The notes: generated from the sequence alone by a model not told the origin. DNA of 64,000 nt from Chrysogorgia sp. JL179-B06 (GCA_035772405.1 JAYKKM010000034.1:1193501-1257500), one strand, 5' to 3'. Positions 6,570 to 16,672 are shown, numbered from the stretch's first letter. A program made the numbers and translations.

Positions 6570-9500
6570 ATGGGTGACGTCACAGAAAACTCACTTGTTA
6601 GAAATGGTGCAGCCGTTGTAAATCCACTAACAGGTAGAGCAGTCAACGTTCATGGGCGAGTCTACAATCGACTTGTTAGAGATGGTGTTTTTAGCGACAC
6701 GACAAATGTCAGTACTATTAACCCGCTGACAAACAGGCGAGTTAACGTTGGTAGTCGGACACACAACCGTCTTGTCAGAAACCAGGAGGCACAACCCACA
6801 GTTGAAGACCATAGCCCACGGCTGTTGGATCGAGCACTGAGAGGGTTCACAAGGTCCTATGGAGTCGAGGTGGTTAACGATAGAGACATCAATCAGGTGA
6901 ACGGTAGTAGAAGCGCTGTCATCAACCTTTTGAGACGTGAACTAGGTGAGACCAACGGAATGAAAGTGGTAGAGACAGTCAAGGTCACTTTTGAGAAAGT
7001 TTTAGAACTCAATAAGACCACGTACAAAACTGCCTACTTTAACAGCGAAACGTTCGTCGTCATTAACGAACACGACATCGAGGGTGTCGCCAATCGTGGG
7101 TCGGAGCAGATTTTGACGCGGATAGCTGGGTGGTTATCTGAGGGGTCTGGATGGACTATCGACAAAATAGATGCACACTACGTTAACGTCGCTATTTACA
7201 GACCTCTGCGTGGGAGTAGCTACATTGCGTTGCCAAAGGAGCTGCGTAACAGTAAGAAGGGTTTGATAAACGTAAATAATGGTAATGACAACGAGTGCTT
7301 TAGATGGTGTCACCTCGCACATAAATTCCTTGCTGGAAAAAACTCTGATAGAACGTCGAAGTACGCTAGGCATGTCGGTGAGCTGAATTATGACGGAATT
7401 GACTTCCCAGTCACACTCAAAGATTACAACAAGATCGAAAAGGCTAACGAAATTAGCATTAATGTTTTTGGGTATGAAAATAAGCAGCCGTTCCCTGTGT
7501 ACGTTTCTAAGGAGGTGTACCCTGACCATATGGACTTGTTGTTGATAACTAATGACGTAGGTAACAAGCACTACGTCTACATTCGCGATTTTAATAAATT
7601 CATGCACCGGCAAACAAAGCATGAGGCGAGAAAGCACTTTTGTAGGTATTGTTTGCAGTGCTTCACCCGAGAGGACGTGCTTGAAAGCCACATTGAAGTA
7701 TGTTTGGTCATTAATGGGAAGCAAGCTATTAAAATGCCGCAAAAAGGTGCGAAAGTGAAATACGAGAATTTTAGCAGACAATTAAATGTACCATTTGTGG
7801 TGTACGCAGATTTCGAGGCTATCACACAGAAGGTGCACACAGCGACACCATCAAGCGAGTGTAGCTACACAAATGCCTACCAGAGGCACGTTGACTGTGG
7901 CTATGGGTACAAATTAGTTTGTTGCTACGACAACGAGTACAGTAAGTCAGTGAAAGTGTACCGTGGTGAAAACGCAGTTAATAAGTTCATTGGGGAGATG
8001 TTAGAAATTGTTGAATATTGTAAAGAAACATCTGAGAGTCACTTTAACAAAGAAATGGTGCTGACTGACGACGATAAGAAGAATTTCGACGAGGCTAAGA
8101 GTTGCCATATTTGTAGCGTTGAATACACTGGCGCCGACGTTAGAGTGAGAGACCACTGTCACGTGTCAGGTAAGTACAGAGGGTCCGCGCATCGTGACTG
8201 TAATGTGAACTTTAAGTTGACTGATAAAATTCCTGTGATCTTTCATAACTTACGTGGCTACGATAGTCATTTTATCATGCAGGAGATTGGCAAGTTTGGT
8301 CAAGACATAAACGTGATACCGAACAACATGGAGAAGTACATGGCGTTCATGCTTGGAAAAAACTTGGTGTTCTTAGACAGCTTTCAGTTCATGAGTAGTG
8401 GTCTAGACAACTTGGTGAAGAACCTACCAAGGGACTCTTTCAAATACACGTCAGAAGTGTTTCGCGACGAGGGGTTGGCACTTATGATAAGAAAGGGGGT
8501 CTACCCCTACGATTATATGGACTCCTTTGATAAATTCAATGAACGCGAGCTACCCTCCAAAAAGGACTTCTACAGCGTTCTGAACGATGAGCACATTACG
8601 GAAGAAATGCACGAGCGTGCCATCGATGTGTGGGACTACTTCGACGTTAAAAATATGGGTGGGTATCACGACCTGTATTTGAAAAGCGATGTGCTCTTGC
8701 TCGCCGACGTTTTTGAGAACTTTAGAAAGACGTGCCATCGCGAGTATAAATTAGACCCTTGCCATTATTTCACATCACCCGGATTAGCTTGGGACGCCAT
8801 GTTAAAGATGACTGGAGTAGAACTCGAATTATTGTCCGACATTGACATGTTCCAGTTCGTAGAATTAGGTATGCGTGGTGGTGTGAGCTACATATGCAAC
8901 AGACATGGCGTGGCGAATAATAAATACATGAAGGGGTACGATAAAGCGCAAGAGTCGAAGTATTTGATATACCTTGACGCCAACAATTTGTATGGGTGGG
9001 CAATGAGTCAAAGTTTACCCACGGGTGGCTTCAAGTGGTTGACTGAGAAAGAAATAGAAAAAGTTAATCTATGTGACTATCACAACAATAGTAAAAAAGG
9101 TTTACTGCTTGAAGTCGACTTGGAGTATCCAGACCATTTGCATGACCTACATAACGATTACCCGCTGGCTCCTGAGAAGATGGAAATAACTGTTGACATG
9201 TTGTCGAAGTACTGCACGAAAATCAAAAACAAGTTTAATGTGAGTGTTGGTGGTGTAAAGAAGCTGATGACTAATTTGATGGACAAAAAAAAGTATGTGT
9301 GTCACTATGGAAATCTGCAGTTGTACATGGATCTTGGGTTAAAAATCAAAAAGACTCATAGGGTCCTACAGTTTGACCAGTCTAAGTGGTTGGGTAAGTA
9401 CATCGATTTTAACACAGTCAAAAGAACCGCAGCTAAGAACGCTTTCGAGAAGGACTTCTTCAAGTTGATGAACAACAGTGTGTTTGGAAAAACAATGGAA

Positions 9501-10274
9501 AATTTGAGGAAGCGCGTTGACGTGAGACTAGTGACAACTGCTGGGAAATTAGAAAAGCTCGTCTCGAAGCCAACGTTTGTGTCTTGCAAAATATTTAGCG
9601 AGAATTTAGTCGCTGTCCACAAAGTTAAAGAAACGCTGACACTAAATCGACCTGCGTATGTGGGTATGTGCATACTAGACTTGAGCAAAACTCTGATGTA
9701 TGATTTTCACTATAACTACATTATGAAAAAGTACTCTAGCGACACTTGCAGATTACACTTCACCGACACTGACAGTCTGCTGTACACAATCAAAACTAAT
9801 GACGTTTATTCCGACTTTATGATGGAGCGCGAAAAGTTTGACAATAGCGACTACCCTGCAGACAACCCATTCGCTTTCAAAGAGAACAAGAAAGTTATTG
9901 GTAAGATGAAAGACGAGTGCGCTGGAACGCCAATTATTGAGTTCGTTGGGTTGCGTAGTAAAATGTACAGTTATTTGAAAGAGGATGGAGGTGGTGGGAA
10001 AACTGCAAAAGGTATTAGAAAGAATATAATTAAAAAAGTGATCAAGCACGAAGATTATAAAAGTGTGTTACTTGAGCAGAAACAATTGCGACACACAATG
10101 AAGACCATTAGAAGTGTCAAACATCAGCTCGGTAGTTATGAAATTAATAAAGTATCGCTATCCTGTTTTGATGATAAGCGATACCTTTTAGAAAATGGTA
10201 TTGACTCCTACGCATATGGTCACAAAAACATTGAAGTGAGAGATAACACTGAAAACAGTGAGCAAACGGACTAA
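6570..10274 (+). CDS. polB: Family B DNA polymerase, protein-primed (DNA_pol_B_2) class
   Basis: A 1234-residue replicative polymerase. Residues ~15-62 carry two copies of an NPLTxR-(A/R)VNV repeat resembling the viral '2-cysteine adaptor' motif but without its cysteines. A C2H2-like finger is at ~357-380. Exonuclease motifs: VVYADFEAI at ~409, FHNLRGYDSHF at ~557, KSDVLLLADVF at ~704. Polymerase motifs: A, YLDANNLYGWAMS at ~800; B, LMNNSVFGKT at ~965; C, FTDTDSLLY at ~1064. Between Exo I and Exo II sits a Cys/His insertion (CHIC, then RDHCHVSGKYRG and HRDCN at ~511-545) like an endonuclease VII/HNH treble clef. All catalytic residues look present, so it is probably functional. Protein priming fits linear genomes with inverted terminal repeats. 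Confidence 0.95.
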   Translation: MGDVTENSLVRNGAAVVNPLTGRAVNVHGRVYNRLVRDGVFSDTTNVSTINPLTNRRVNVGSRTHNRLVRNQEAQPTVEDHSPRLLDRALRGFTRSYGVEVVNDRDINQVNGSRSAVINLLRRELGETNGMKVVETVKVTFEKVLELNKTTYKTAYFNSETFVVINEHDIEGVANRGSEQILTRIAGWLSEGSGWTIDKIDAHYVNVAIYRPLRGSSYIALPKELRNSKKGLINVNNGNDNECFRWCHLAHKFLAGKNSDRTSKYARHVGELNYDGIDFPVTLKDYNKIEKANEISINVFGYENKQPFPVYVSKEVYPDHMDLLLITNDVGNKHYVYIRDFNKFMHRQTKHEARKHFCRYCLQCFTREDVLESHIEVCLVINGKQAIKMPQKGAKVKYENFSRQLNVPFVVYADFEAITQKVHTATPSSECSYTNAYQRHVDCGYGYKLVCCYDNEYSKSVKVYRGENAVNKFIGEMLEIVEYCKETSESHFNKEMVLTDDDKKNFDEAKSCHICSVEYTGADVRVRDHCHVSGKYRGSAHRDCNVNFKLTDKIPVIFHNLRGYDSHFIMQEIGKFGQDINVIPNNMEKYMAFMLGKNLVFLDSFQFMSSGLDNLVKNLPRDSFKYTSEVFRDEGLALMIRKGVYPYDYMDSFDKFNERELPSKKDFYSVLNDEHITEEMHERAIDVWDYFDVKNMGGYHDLYLKSDVLLLADVFENFRKTCHREYKLDPCHYFTSPGLAWDAMLKMTGVELELLSDIDMFQFVELGMRGGVSYICNRHGVANNKYMKGYDKAQESKYLIYLDANNLYGWAMSQSLPTGGFKWLTEKEIEKVNLCDYHNNSKKGLLLEVDLEYPDHLHDLHNDYPLAPEKMEITVDMLSKYCTKIKNKFNVSVGGVKKLMTNLMDKKKYVCHYGNLQLYMDLGLKIKKTHRVLQFDQSKWLGKYIDFNTVKRTAAKNAFEKDFFKLMNNSVFGKTMENLRKRVDVRLVTTAGKLEKLVSKPTFVSCKIFSENLVAVHKVKETLTLNRPAYVGMCILDLSKTLMYDFHYNYIMKKYSSDTCRLHFTDTDSLLYTIKTNDVYSDFMMEREKFDNSDYPADNPFAFKENKKVIGKMKDECAGTPIIEFVGLRSKMYSYLKEDGGGGKTAKGIRKNIIKKVIKHEDYKSVLLEQKQLRHTMKTIRSVKHQLGSYEINKVSLSCFDDKRYLLENGIDSYAYGHKNIEVRDNTENSEQTD

Positions 10275-10345
10275 TTTGCAAAACAACCGGCTATTTGTTG
10301 ACCAATCAAAAGAGCGCCATTTCGCTATCCATTTGGATAAACATC

Positions 10346-10378
10346 ACCACTAGAACCAAAATCTGGTGGTTTTTTTTT
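10346..10378 (+). terminator. Hairpin plus T-run downstream of polB
   Basis: ACCACTAGA pairs with TCTGGTGGT around a 7-nt loop (9 pairs, one G-U), and the run at 10370-10378 is nine T residues. It lies 72 bp after the polB stop. The layout resembles an intrinsic terminator. In a eukaryotic virus it might instead be a 3'-end signal or incidental. Confidence 0.4.
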
Positions 10379-10431
10379 CGCGCGTGAATTTGTGAGACAG
10401 CAGTGGAACGTGTCGGTGGTTTGTTGAACAA

Positions 10432-10605
10432 AAATGTAAAAATGTTGAAATGACACCTTCTACTTTTTTAAATGTGTGAAAACGTTGAAGTGGCACACTA
10501 TGCCTTTTTTAAATACGCGAAAATGTTGAAACGACATTCTCCACTTTTTAAAGACGTGAAAATGATGAAACGACACATTCTAGCTTTAAATTTAGCGAAA
10601 ACCGT
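10432..10605. repeat. Subterminal ~39-bp imperfect direct repeats
   Basis: Four to five degenerate units begin near 10432, 10470, 10511, 10550 and 10588. Each has T-run/AAA, then a GTGAAAA core, TTGAAACGACA-like sequence and a CTTCTA/CTCCAC tail. They lie between polB and the terminal palindrome, where origin or packaging signals would be expected. Confidence 0.55.
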
Positions 10606-10675
10606 TATTTTAGTATTTCTTATCAATTGAGTAGAAAACATGGGAGGGGTGTTTAGATTGACTAATGATTGCCAT

Positions 10676-10835
10676 AGTAGTATAGAGAGTGGCGGTACGA
10701 GCTCACCAACGTCAACTGTAAAACATAAACACTAAAACATCGCTAAGTTGTGGCTTGACACAAATTTGGCGATGTTTTGGTGTTTATATTACGGTTGACG
10801 TTGACTGAGCTCGTACCGCCACTCTCTATACTACT
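10676..10835. repeat. Terminal near-palindrome of the virus-like element
   Basis: The left arm 10676-10744 begins AGTAGTATAGAGAGTGG and the right arm 10768-10835 ends in its exact complement. The inner parts match with a few substitutions and small indels, around a ~22-nt centre. The right arm's outer end is AGTAGTATAG when read inward, a plausible inverted-terminal-repeat end for a protein-primed linear genome. Whether the inverted copy is a hairpin terminus, a head-to-head junction or a separate MITE cannot be decided without the left end. Confidence 0.7.
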
Positions 10836-11394
10836 TAGTTGTTGTTGAAGATGGGTTCCTCGGATCCAGGTCCCTGTGTGTTATTTTAATAGTGGCGCTA
10901 CTTTTTTCCAAAAATGGAACTATTTGCATGTTTGAGCCGTTATAGCTCGGAAACTAAAAGTTTAACGCAAAAACTAATCCAGAACTTATTAACTAACTTT
11001 TTATGCTGTAACCGAATCACCAAAAACCCATTTTGGGTTTATAAGCACTTTAATGCATATTGACTTTGCTGTTTACCTTTTCAAAAGTAAATCAGTATTC
11101 AAAACCATTTAAACAAAGGAACAACTTAAAAAATATTTGGTTTCTAGTTTACATATTTTAATATTACAGTTTCGAAAATTGTTGCAAAGAATTGTCAGTG
11201 TGGAGGAAATATTATAGAAGCCACATTTGTTATAGTGTATGATTAAATTCTCATGTTCTTGATCTTATTTTCCTAAATATTGGTTTGTATATAATAATCT
11301 TAAATTGTTTTACAAATACATTTTTTGTTAAAAAGAACTGTTTTTGTGTTATTTAAATTGTGTTACTGTAGATCAATTTTGCTGGCGTAAATTT
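10836..11394. other. No recognisable gene
   Basis: This stretch is AT-rich sequence after the palindrome. I see no ORF of interest, exon or repeat structure. Confidence 0.5.
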
Positions 11395-11705
11395 TACCGT
11401 ATCTTGTGTGTAACATTTACACATTGTATGTGTAAAAACATTTACACATTGTATGTGTAAAGTGTTATTTTACACACAATTTTGTGTTTGTGTGAAAGCA
11501 TTTTGCTTGTGTAAATTTACCGAGATTTTTGTGTAAACATTTACACATTGAATGTGTAAAGTGTTATTTTACACACAATTTTGTGTTTGGGTGAAAGCAT
11601 TTTGCTTGTGTAAATTTACCGAGATTTTTGCGTAAACAATTACACATGACGTGTGTTTGTGTAAAAGCAGTTTCTACTCAATATTTTGTGTTAATTTTAC
11701 ACAGC
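11395..11705. repeat. Tandem palindromic TTTACACA repeat block
   Basis: About 2.5 copies of a ~125-bp unit built of nested palindromes (TTTACACATTGTATGTGTAAA-like in short pieces, then TTTTACACACAATTTTGTG). A related block recurs at 14180-14580, so the two may bracket the 11.7-14.2 kb segment or belong to one dispersed MITE-like family. Confidence 0.65.
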
Positions 11706-12724
11706 GTTTTTTGCAGTGGGGAAACCGCTTGATTCTTGCTTTATTTTGAGAAAGGTGTCCACATAATCTTTGAAGAGACCATCGGTGTGCTCCGGAAAAT
11801 GCCAGACTTTGTCTATTTTGACCAGACGGTAACCCTTTTCCAGTGCTTTCTGGAGTTCCAGAGTGACCCAAGTGCCGCGAAGAGCTCGATAAGCATCGAT
11901 ATGGTGACATGGGTCTTGCTGAAGATTATCGGCACACATGCGGCATAACGGAAACATCTATTTGCCTTGGGTACGGTATGGAAGGTCGGGATGATAGAGT
12001 TGACGTGGAGGAAGGACAGTACACTTGACCACGCCAAAGTACTGATCGATCGATGCAAAGTTCTCCGTGATGATCTGTGGATGACCAAGTGCATATTCTC
12101 CATATTCGTTGCACCACGGGTACAGGCTACAGAAATCCACGTAGTGGACCTTCTTGTTGTCTTGTGTTTGGTAGAAGAGACGAGTCGCATTGGTTCTTCC
12201 ACCAAAGAAACCGTGACGTTGTTCCAAGGGTTCGGCAATCTCGAAGTTATCGAAGAACGACTTCGTCTCTGTGTTTTCTGCGACCAGGCGGTCGATGTCG
12301 CAGGTCCATATCTCTACGACATTATAGCCGTTGTCTTTAAGGAACTGCACCATCTCCAACGTTCGCTGGTGGAGATCTTGCATGGTCATACCGTTGACCG
12401 GGTTGACCGTATCGCTCGCATAACATCGAGGACATCCATGCCATAGACAACCTTGAATTTCCCACACCGTATTCGTTTCGGCGTTGTATCCATCTACGAG
12501 ATATTTTCCAATACGCTGTTCTCCGTAATTTCTGGCATGTCGAATGGCGATGTTGTCTCGCTGGGCGATGTAAGCCAACATCTTGAGTGCGATGACTGAC
12601 TGTTTGTTTTCGGGAGTATACCCACATGGCGGAATAACGGCAATAGTGTTCTTTTTGAGGAATGTCTTGCGGGAAACCAAATTGCAGGCGGATTCGATGG
12701 TGAGACATTTGACAGCATAATGTG
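11697..12724 (-). pseudogene. Polinton-type DNA polymerase B fragment
   Basis: The conceptual protein on the minus strand carries Polinton PolB landmarks: an IIPP-type GY segment, a LWHGCPRCY-like motif (CLWHGCPRCY), GGRTNATRL, motif A YVDFCSLYPW, LPPRQLYHP, and GTWVTLELQKALEKGY. A TAG at 11958 interrupts the frame in the conserved stretch between TQGK and MFPLC. The C-terminal motifs B and C are absent, and the 5' end stops near 12724 next to an opposite-strand exon. It is a truncated, dead copy. Confidence 0.9.
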
Positions 12725-12768
12725 CTAACTGTAAAGACGATTAATACTTGTCTCATTCTATTCAATAG

Positions 12769-13637
12769 GAATGGTCCGCTTGTGCGACAGTGGTGCATTC
12801 GATTTGAGGCAAAACACCATTACTTCAAGAGACTGGCACAGGGAATGAACAACTTTAAAAACTTGCCTAAAACATTGGCAGTAAGGCATCAGCGTCTTCA
12901 GTGTTATTGGTTGTGTGAGGATGATGCTTACTTGAAACCTGTTACCGAGACTGGACCAGGTCAGAATGTGTACAACTTTGTATTTATTAATTTATTCATT
13001 AATTATTTTATATATTTAATTATTTATTACGTAATTATTATTTATTTGTAAAATGTTAATTTATTAATTTATGGTTTCTGGTTATCACAGGTATGACAGT
13101 GGAACTAAACAACCTTGACATGGACAAGAATGTTGCCTTGTGCAACCTTTACCCCTCATTGACACCGGAGACCAAAGTTTTCATGTAAGTTATGCAACTA
13201 TATATAGTACACTATAACGTTTTTGTAGAAGTTTTTTTCTTTTTTCAAACAGAATGCATCTCTGACTTAATCTGAATTATAAACTTTTAATACTACTGTA
13301 TTTCATTTCAGAGCAAACTGGGTAGTAATTCATGGCATCAAGTACCTTAAAGGCTCTGCTGTTGTGTATCAGCATACATTATTCCCAGTATTACTGAAAA
13401 GAAGATATGTTGATAATGCCAAACACGGACATCATATTCATCTGTCGCAAAATGAATACATTAAGATATAACAAGCATTTACACTCATATGAAGTTGCAG
13501 TTCTGAATGAGATAGTTGTTACTGAATATGATCAGCTGCTAGATCACCATCCATTGGACATATACTCCATAAGAACATATGGAACCCTTAAAAAGTTTGT
13601 ACGATTGCGATATAATTTGTCGGACTGTGAGGAATAA
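12769..13637 (+). pseudogene. Spliced gene fragment (RFEAKH-type protein) with a frameshift
   Basis: Three exons with GT-AG borders join in phase: 12769-12959 (AG before, GT at 12960), 13091-13184 (AG at 13089-13090, GTAAGT after) and 13312-13637. Exon 1 encodes WCIRFEAKHHYFKRL and LAVRHQRLQCYWL. In exon 3 the first frame stops at 13469-13471, while the plus-one frame continues as a plausible C-terminus (LHSYEVAVLNEIVV, then VRLRYNLSD) to 13637, so a one-base shift lies near 13410-13460. Upstream exons were not found. The RFEAKH motif occurs in uncharacterised, probably transposon-derived invertebrate proteins as far as I recall. Host gene or TE relic cannot be separated. Confidence 0.55.
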
Positions 13638-13639
13638 CT

Positions 13640-14179
13640 TTGTATTCAAAGCATATACTGTACATGTGAAACTGCATGCTTTGTATACATACTGTAACAA
13701 ATTGTAAATAATGTAAATAATATATTGCAGTTTTGATGTATAATACGGTGTCATTAAATAATGTAAATAAATGTGTTACAAAGTCTGAGAATTCACTTAT
13801 AGCCCCAATCGATGCATTGTTTGATTGTCTTCGTTCAGGCGGTATAGGAGTATATTATGTTAATGACCCAGAGCAACTAAACATTCATCTCATACAAGAA
13901 TCACATTCACTTGTTGCATAGACGCATGTTGTTCTAGTTGAATATCGCAAAGTCAAAGGTCACAGCATGTTTCCATTGAACATGATTCTTACTCCTTACA
14001 CAGTATAGAGCCATGTACAGCTACACTTTTCCTGGTATTGAGTAGCCTCGATTTTCATTTGCATTTAGACCAAAACAGTGTTAAAATGCCGGTATGACTG
14101 TTTACACTAAACATGAGTTTTATTACCCTGGCACCAGTAGAATAATACACTTGTAATCCTTGTACAATGTAGTGGTATC
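13640..14179. other. No recognisable gene
   Basis: AT-rich DNA between the spliced fragment and the second TTACACC block. Nothing identifiable. Confidence 0.4.
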
Positions 14180-14580
14180 CGGATTAACATTTACACCCAA
14201 ATGATGTGATCGCCCACTTTCACTGGTGTAAATTTACACTGTTAGGGTGTTATTGTGTGAGTTAGGATCTTACACCAAGTAAGTGTATTAATACACTCCT
14301 GGTTGGTGTGAAGTCACACTGACATATGGTAACATTACACCATCTTAGTGTAAATTAACACCAAAATCAGTGTTAACAGAATAGTTATTTATTCTACACC
14401 AAAGCAGTGTTGCCCAAACCCAATATTGGTGTAAAAATACACCTTGGAATGTTAATTAACACTCAAAAGGTGTAAATTTTCATTTTACACCAAACAAGTG
14501 TAGTGTTTACACCTGTTTGGTGTTGGAGCAACACTGCGAAATTTAGAGTGTAGAAGGTTTACACTTTGCCAATACTTTTA
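14180..14580. repeat. TTACACC/GGTGTAA palindromic repeat block
   Basis: Dense alternation of ACACC and GGTGT half-sites spaced 10-25 bp (for example GTGTAAATTTACAC near 14227, then repeated TTACACC/AGTGTAA), giving many short hairpins. It is related in style to 11395-11705. Confidence 0.6.
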
Positions 14581-14649
14581 AAACATCGTGGTTCCTTCTC
14601 ACACGGCGGGACATCCTCAAATGAATACACCTTTGACAGCACTATGTTT

Positions 14650-15569
14650 TTATACGCGAGGTTGGTAGACGTAATGAGTGTCTGTCGGGAAGATTCCGGA
14701 TCGAAGTCGTATTTCATCGGGACATGTTGGTGTTAGGTCAACAAATATGTAAGAATACGGCTCTTTTGTTGCCATCTGGTAAGCTTGCTGAAAAAATTTG
14801 GTATTGCTTGGGTACAACTGTTTGGCTAGGTGGATCACTTGGCTGGCATCACGGACGTTCTTAGTTAGAACCAGATAACTGGCGTTAAGAGATATAGTTC
14901 GATGATCTTTGCTTTGATGAAACATATTCTGTACGATATAGATGACACTAAGGTTTCCATGATGCGACTTTTTCGTAAATAATTTAGCAATGATAGCATC
15001 CTTTTCCCCCATCATGTCGTCAATGATAAATAAATTCCTGTTCTTGGGGTTAATAGAATCCAACATGGAATCAGGTAAACCTTGAACAAACTGAATACCG
15101 GAAACTAGGGTCTCTATTGAGCAAAGGATTCCTGATATTCGGAATAAAAGTAAACAATATTTTCAGTTGGAGGATCGATCATCACTTGAGCGTTCGCTAA
15201 CAATGTTTTGACAAACGTTGTTTTTCCTGTCTTGGTTCCTCCAGAGACCATAAGTCCAAACGGGTGTGTTAACTGAATGGAATACGTTCGGCTTTGGTTT
15301 GAGTTTAGTGAGTTTGATACAGCTGATACAGCACTAGTAAACGGGAGATGTGTCGTTCTTCTATCGTAGGAAGCCATATCCGGTTGCTTGTCTGTGACTT
15401 CAGAATGAAATACTTTCTTATGGTTAGCGCTATTACTTGATGCGACGAATAAACCAACGGAAGAGATTGGTTGAGAGGAGATCTTTTTACCATGAACAAC
15501 GTTCATATGGCGGCGAAGGTGTTATTTTCTTGACAAAGTCTTTCCACATATGCCACACTGATGAGACAT
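14650..15569 (-). pseudogene. Polinton packaging ATPase (FtsK/HerA-A32 type), broken
   Basis: From the ATG at 15569 there is an N-terminal C2H2 finger (CGICGKTL...HLRRHMNVVH) interrupted by a TAA. Next come Walker A (SGGTKTGKTTF) and, in a shifted frame, Walker B (LFIIDDMM), then IVQN and LNASYLVLTKN sensor-like segments. The frameshift is near 15112, where FAQ meets a stop while the next frame continues ETLVSGIQFVQGLP. This ATPase pumps DNA into capsids in the PRD1-adenovirus-Polinton lineage. The copy cannot be functional as sequenced. It has the same orientation as the PolB and integrase fragments, consistent with one rearranged element. Confidence 0.9.
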
Positions 15570-15654
15570 GTTCTCTGACTCACGACTGAACATGAAATGA
15601 AACTATTTTCTCAATTATTTTAATTTTATAGCATACCTAATCTGATCACCCCGA

Positions 15655-15905
15655 AAATACCCCAACACCCCAAACGCCCCCAACGCACAATCTAAAGCAC
15701 CCCGCAAATATCCCAAACGCCCGCATCTCCCTACGAACACCCCGAAAGCACCCCGCAAATACCCCGGAAACACAAATGCATCCCGCAAATACCCTAAACA
15801 CCCCATCTCCTTACGAACACCCCGAATTCAACCCCCAAATACCCCGAAAACAACAAATGCACCCCCAAACACCCCAAGCGCCCCATCTCCTTACGAACAC
15901 CCCAA
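15655..15905. repeat. C-rich minisatellite, first block
   Basis: Degenerate units of the same ~80-bp CACCCC-rich sequence as 16163-16672 (shared core CATCTCCTTACGAACACCCC). Confidence 0.75.
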
Positions 15906-16162
15906 ATGAAACTTTATTTGCCAGTACGCAGAAAGAAAAAAAATACCAAAAAAAAAACAACAACAATTTTAACAGTTTGAATTTACTTTATGAAACTTGC
16001 AACTTGGTGTGTACGCAAGCGTCTTTGCTTAGAGTTATCATGTGTTATATAATTATAGAAACTTAGTGTAAATAGTTAGAGAGTGTGAAAACAGTACGAC
16101 AATAACAACTGATGTATTCTTTTTTATAATTGTAATTAAATTCACTTTTAACAATTTACCGA

Positions 16163-16672
16163 ATGCACCCCGCAAATACCCCGGAAACACCAAATGCACC
16201 CCCGCAAATACCCCAAACGCCCGCATCTCCCTACGAACACCCCAAATGCACCCCCAAATGCCCCAAGCGCCCCATCTCCTTACGAACACCCCGAATGCAC
16301 CCCCAAATGCCCCGGAAACACCAAATACACCCCCGAAACACCCCATGCGCCCCACCTCCTTATGAACACCCCGAATGCACCCCCCAAATACCACGCAAAC
16401 ACCAAATGCACCCCCAAACACCCCAAACGCCCCATCTCCTTACGAACACCCCGAATGCACCCCAAATACCCCGGAAACACCAAATACACCCCCGAAACAC
16501 CCCAAGCGCCCCATCTCCTTACGAACACCCCGAATGCACCCCCCAAATACCCCGGAAACACCAAATGCACCCCCAAACACCCCAAGCGCCCCATCTCCTT
16601 ACGAACACCCCGAATGCACCCCCCAAATACCCCGGAAACACCAAATGCACCCCCAAACACCCCAAGCAATTG
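16163..16672. repeat. ~80-bp C-rich minisatellite (about six units)
   Basis: The core CCCATCTCCT recurs at 16271, 16351 (as CCCACCTCCT), 16431, 16510 and 16590, i.e. every 79-80 bp. Because C-rich units lack stop codons, several overlapping Pro/His-rich ORFs appear on both strands; I do not regard them as genes. The block abuts and truncates the integrase at ~16671. Confidence 0.85.

Larger units (their letters stand above)
1..10835. mobile_element. Virus-like DNA element with family B polymerase (right part, left end outside window)
   Basis: Twelve closely packed, intron-free ORFs, several only 1-5 bp apart or overlapping, fill this block; none is broken apart from the window edge. Gene content (thymidine kinase, BRO-N protein, protein-primed class PolB, tail-fibre-like protein, small membrane proteins) is viral. 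Base composition is richer in GC than the downstream host-like DNA. The right boundary is placed at 10835, where a near-palindrome ends. Polinton hallmark genes (packaging ATPase, integrase, protease, major capsid) are not visible here and may lie to the left. It could be an integrated Polinton/adintovirus relative or another linear, protein-primed DNA virus. The assignment to a named family is inference. Confidence 0.8.

Noticed and set aside
7134..7781. 215-residue minus-strand ORF inside polB
   Set aside because: It is antisense to conserved polymerase sequence with clear catalytic motifs on the plus strand, so it is a shadow frame.
11395..14580. CRISPR-like array from the TTACACC repeats
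   Set aside because: Units are nested palindromes of irregular spacing without constant repeats and unique spacers, in a eukaryotic context.
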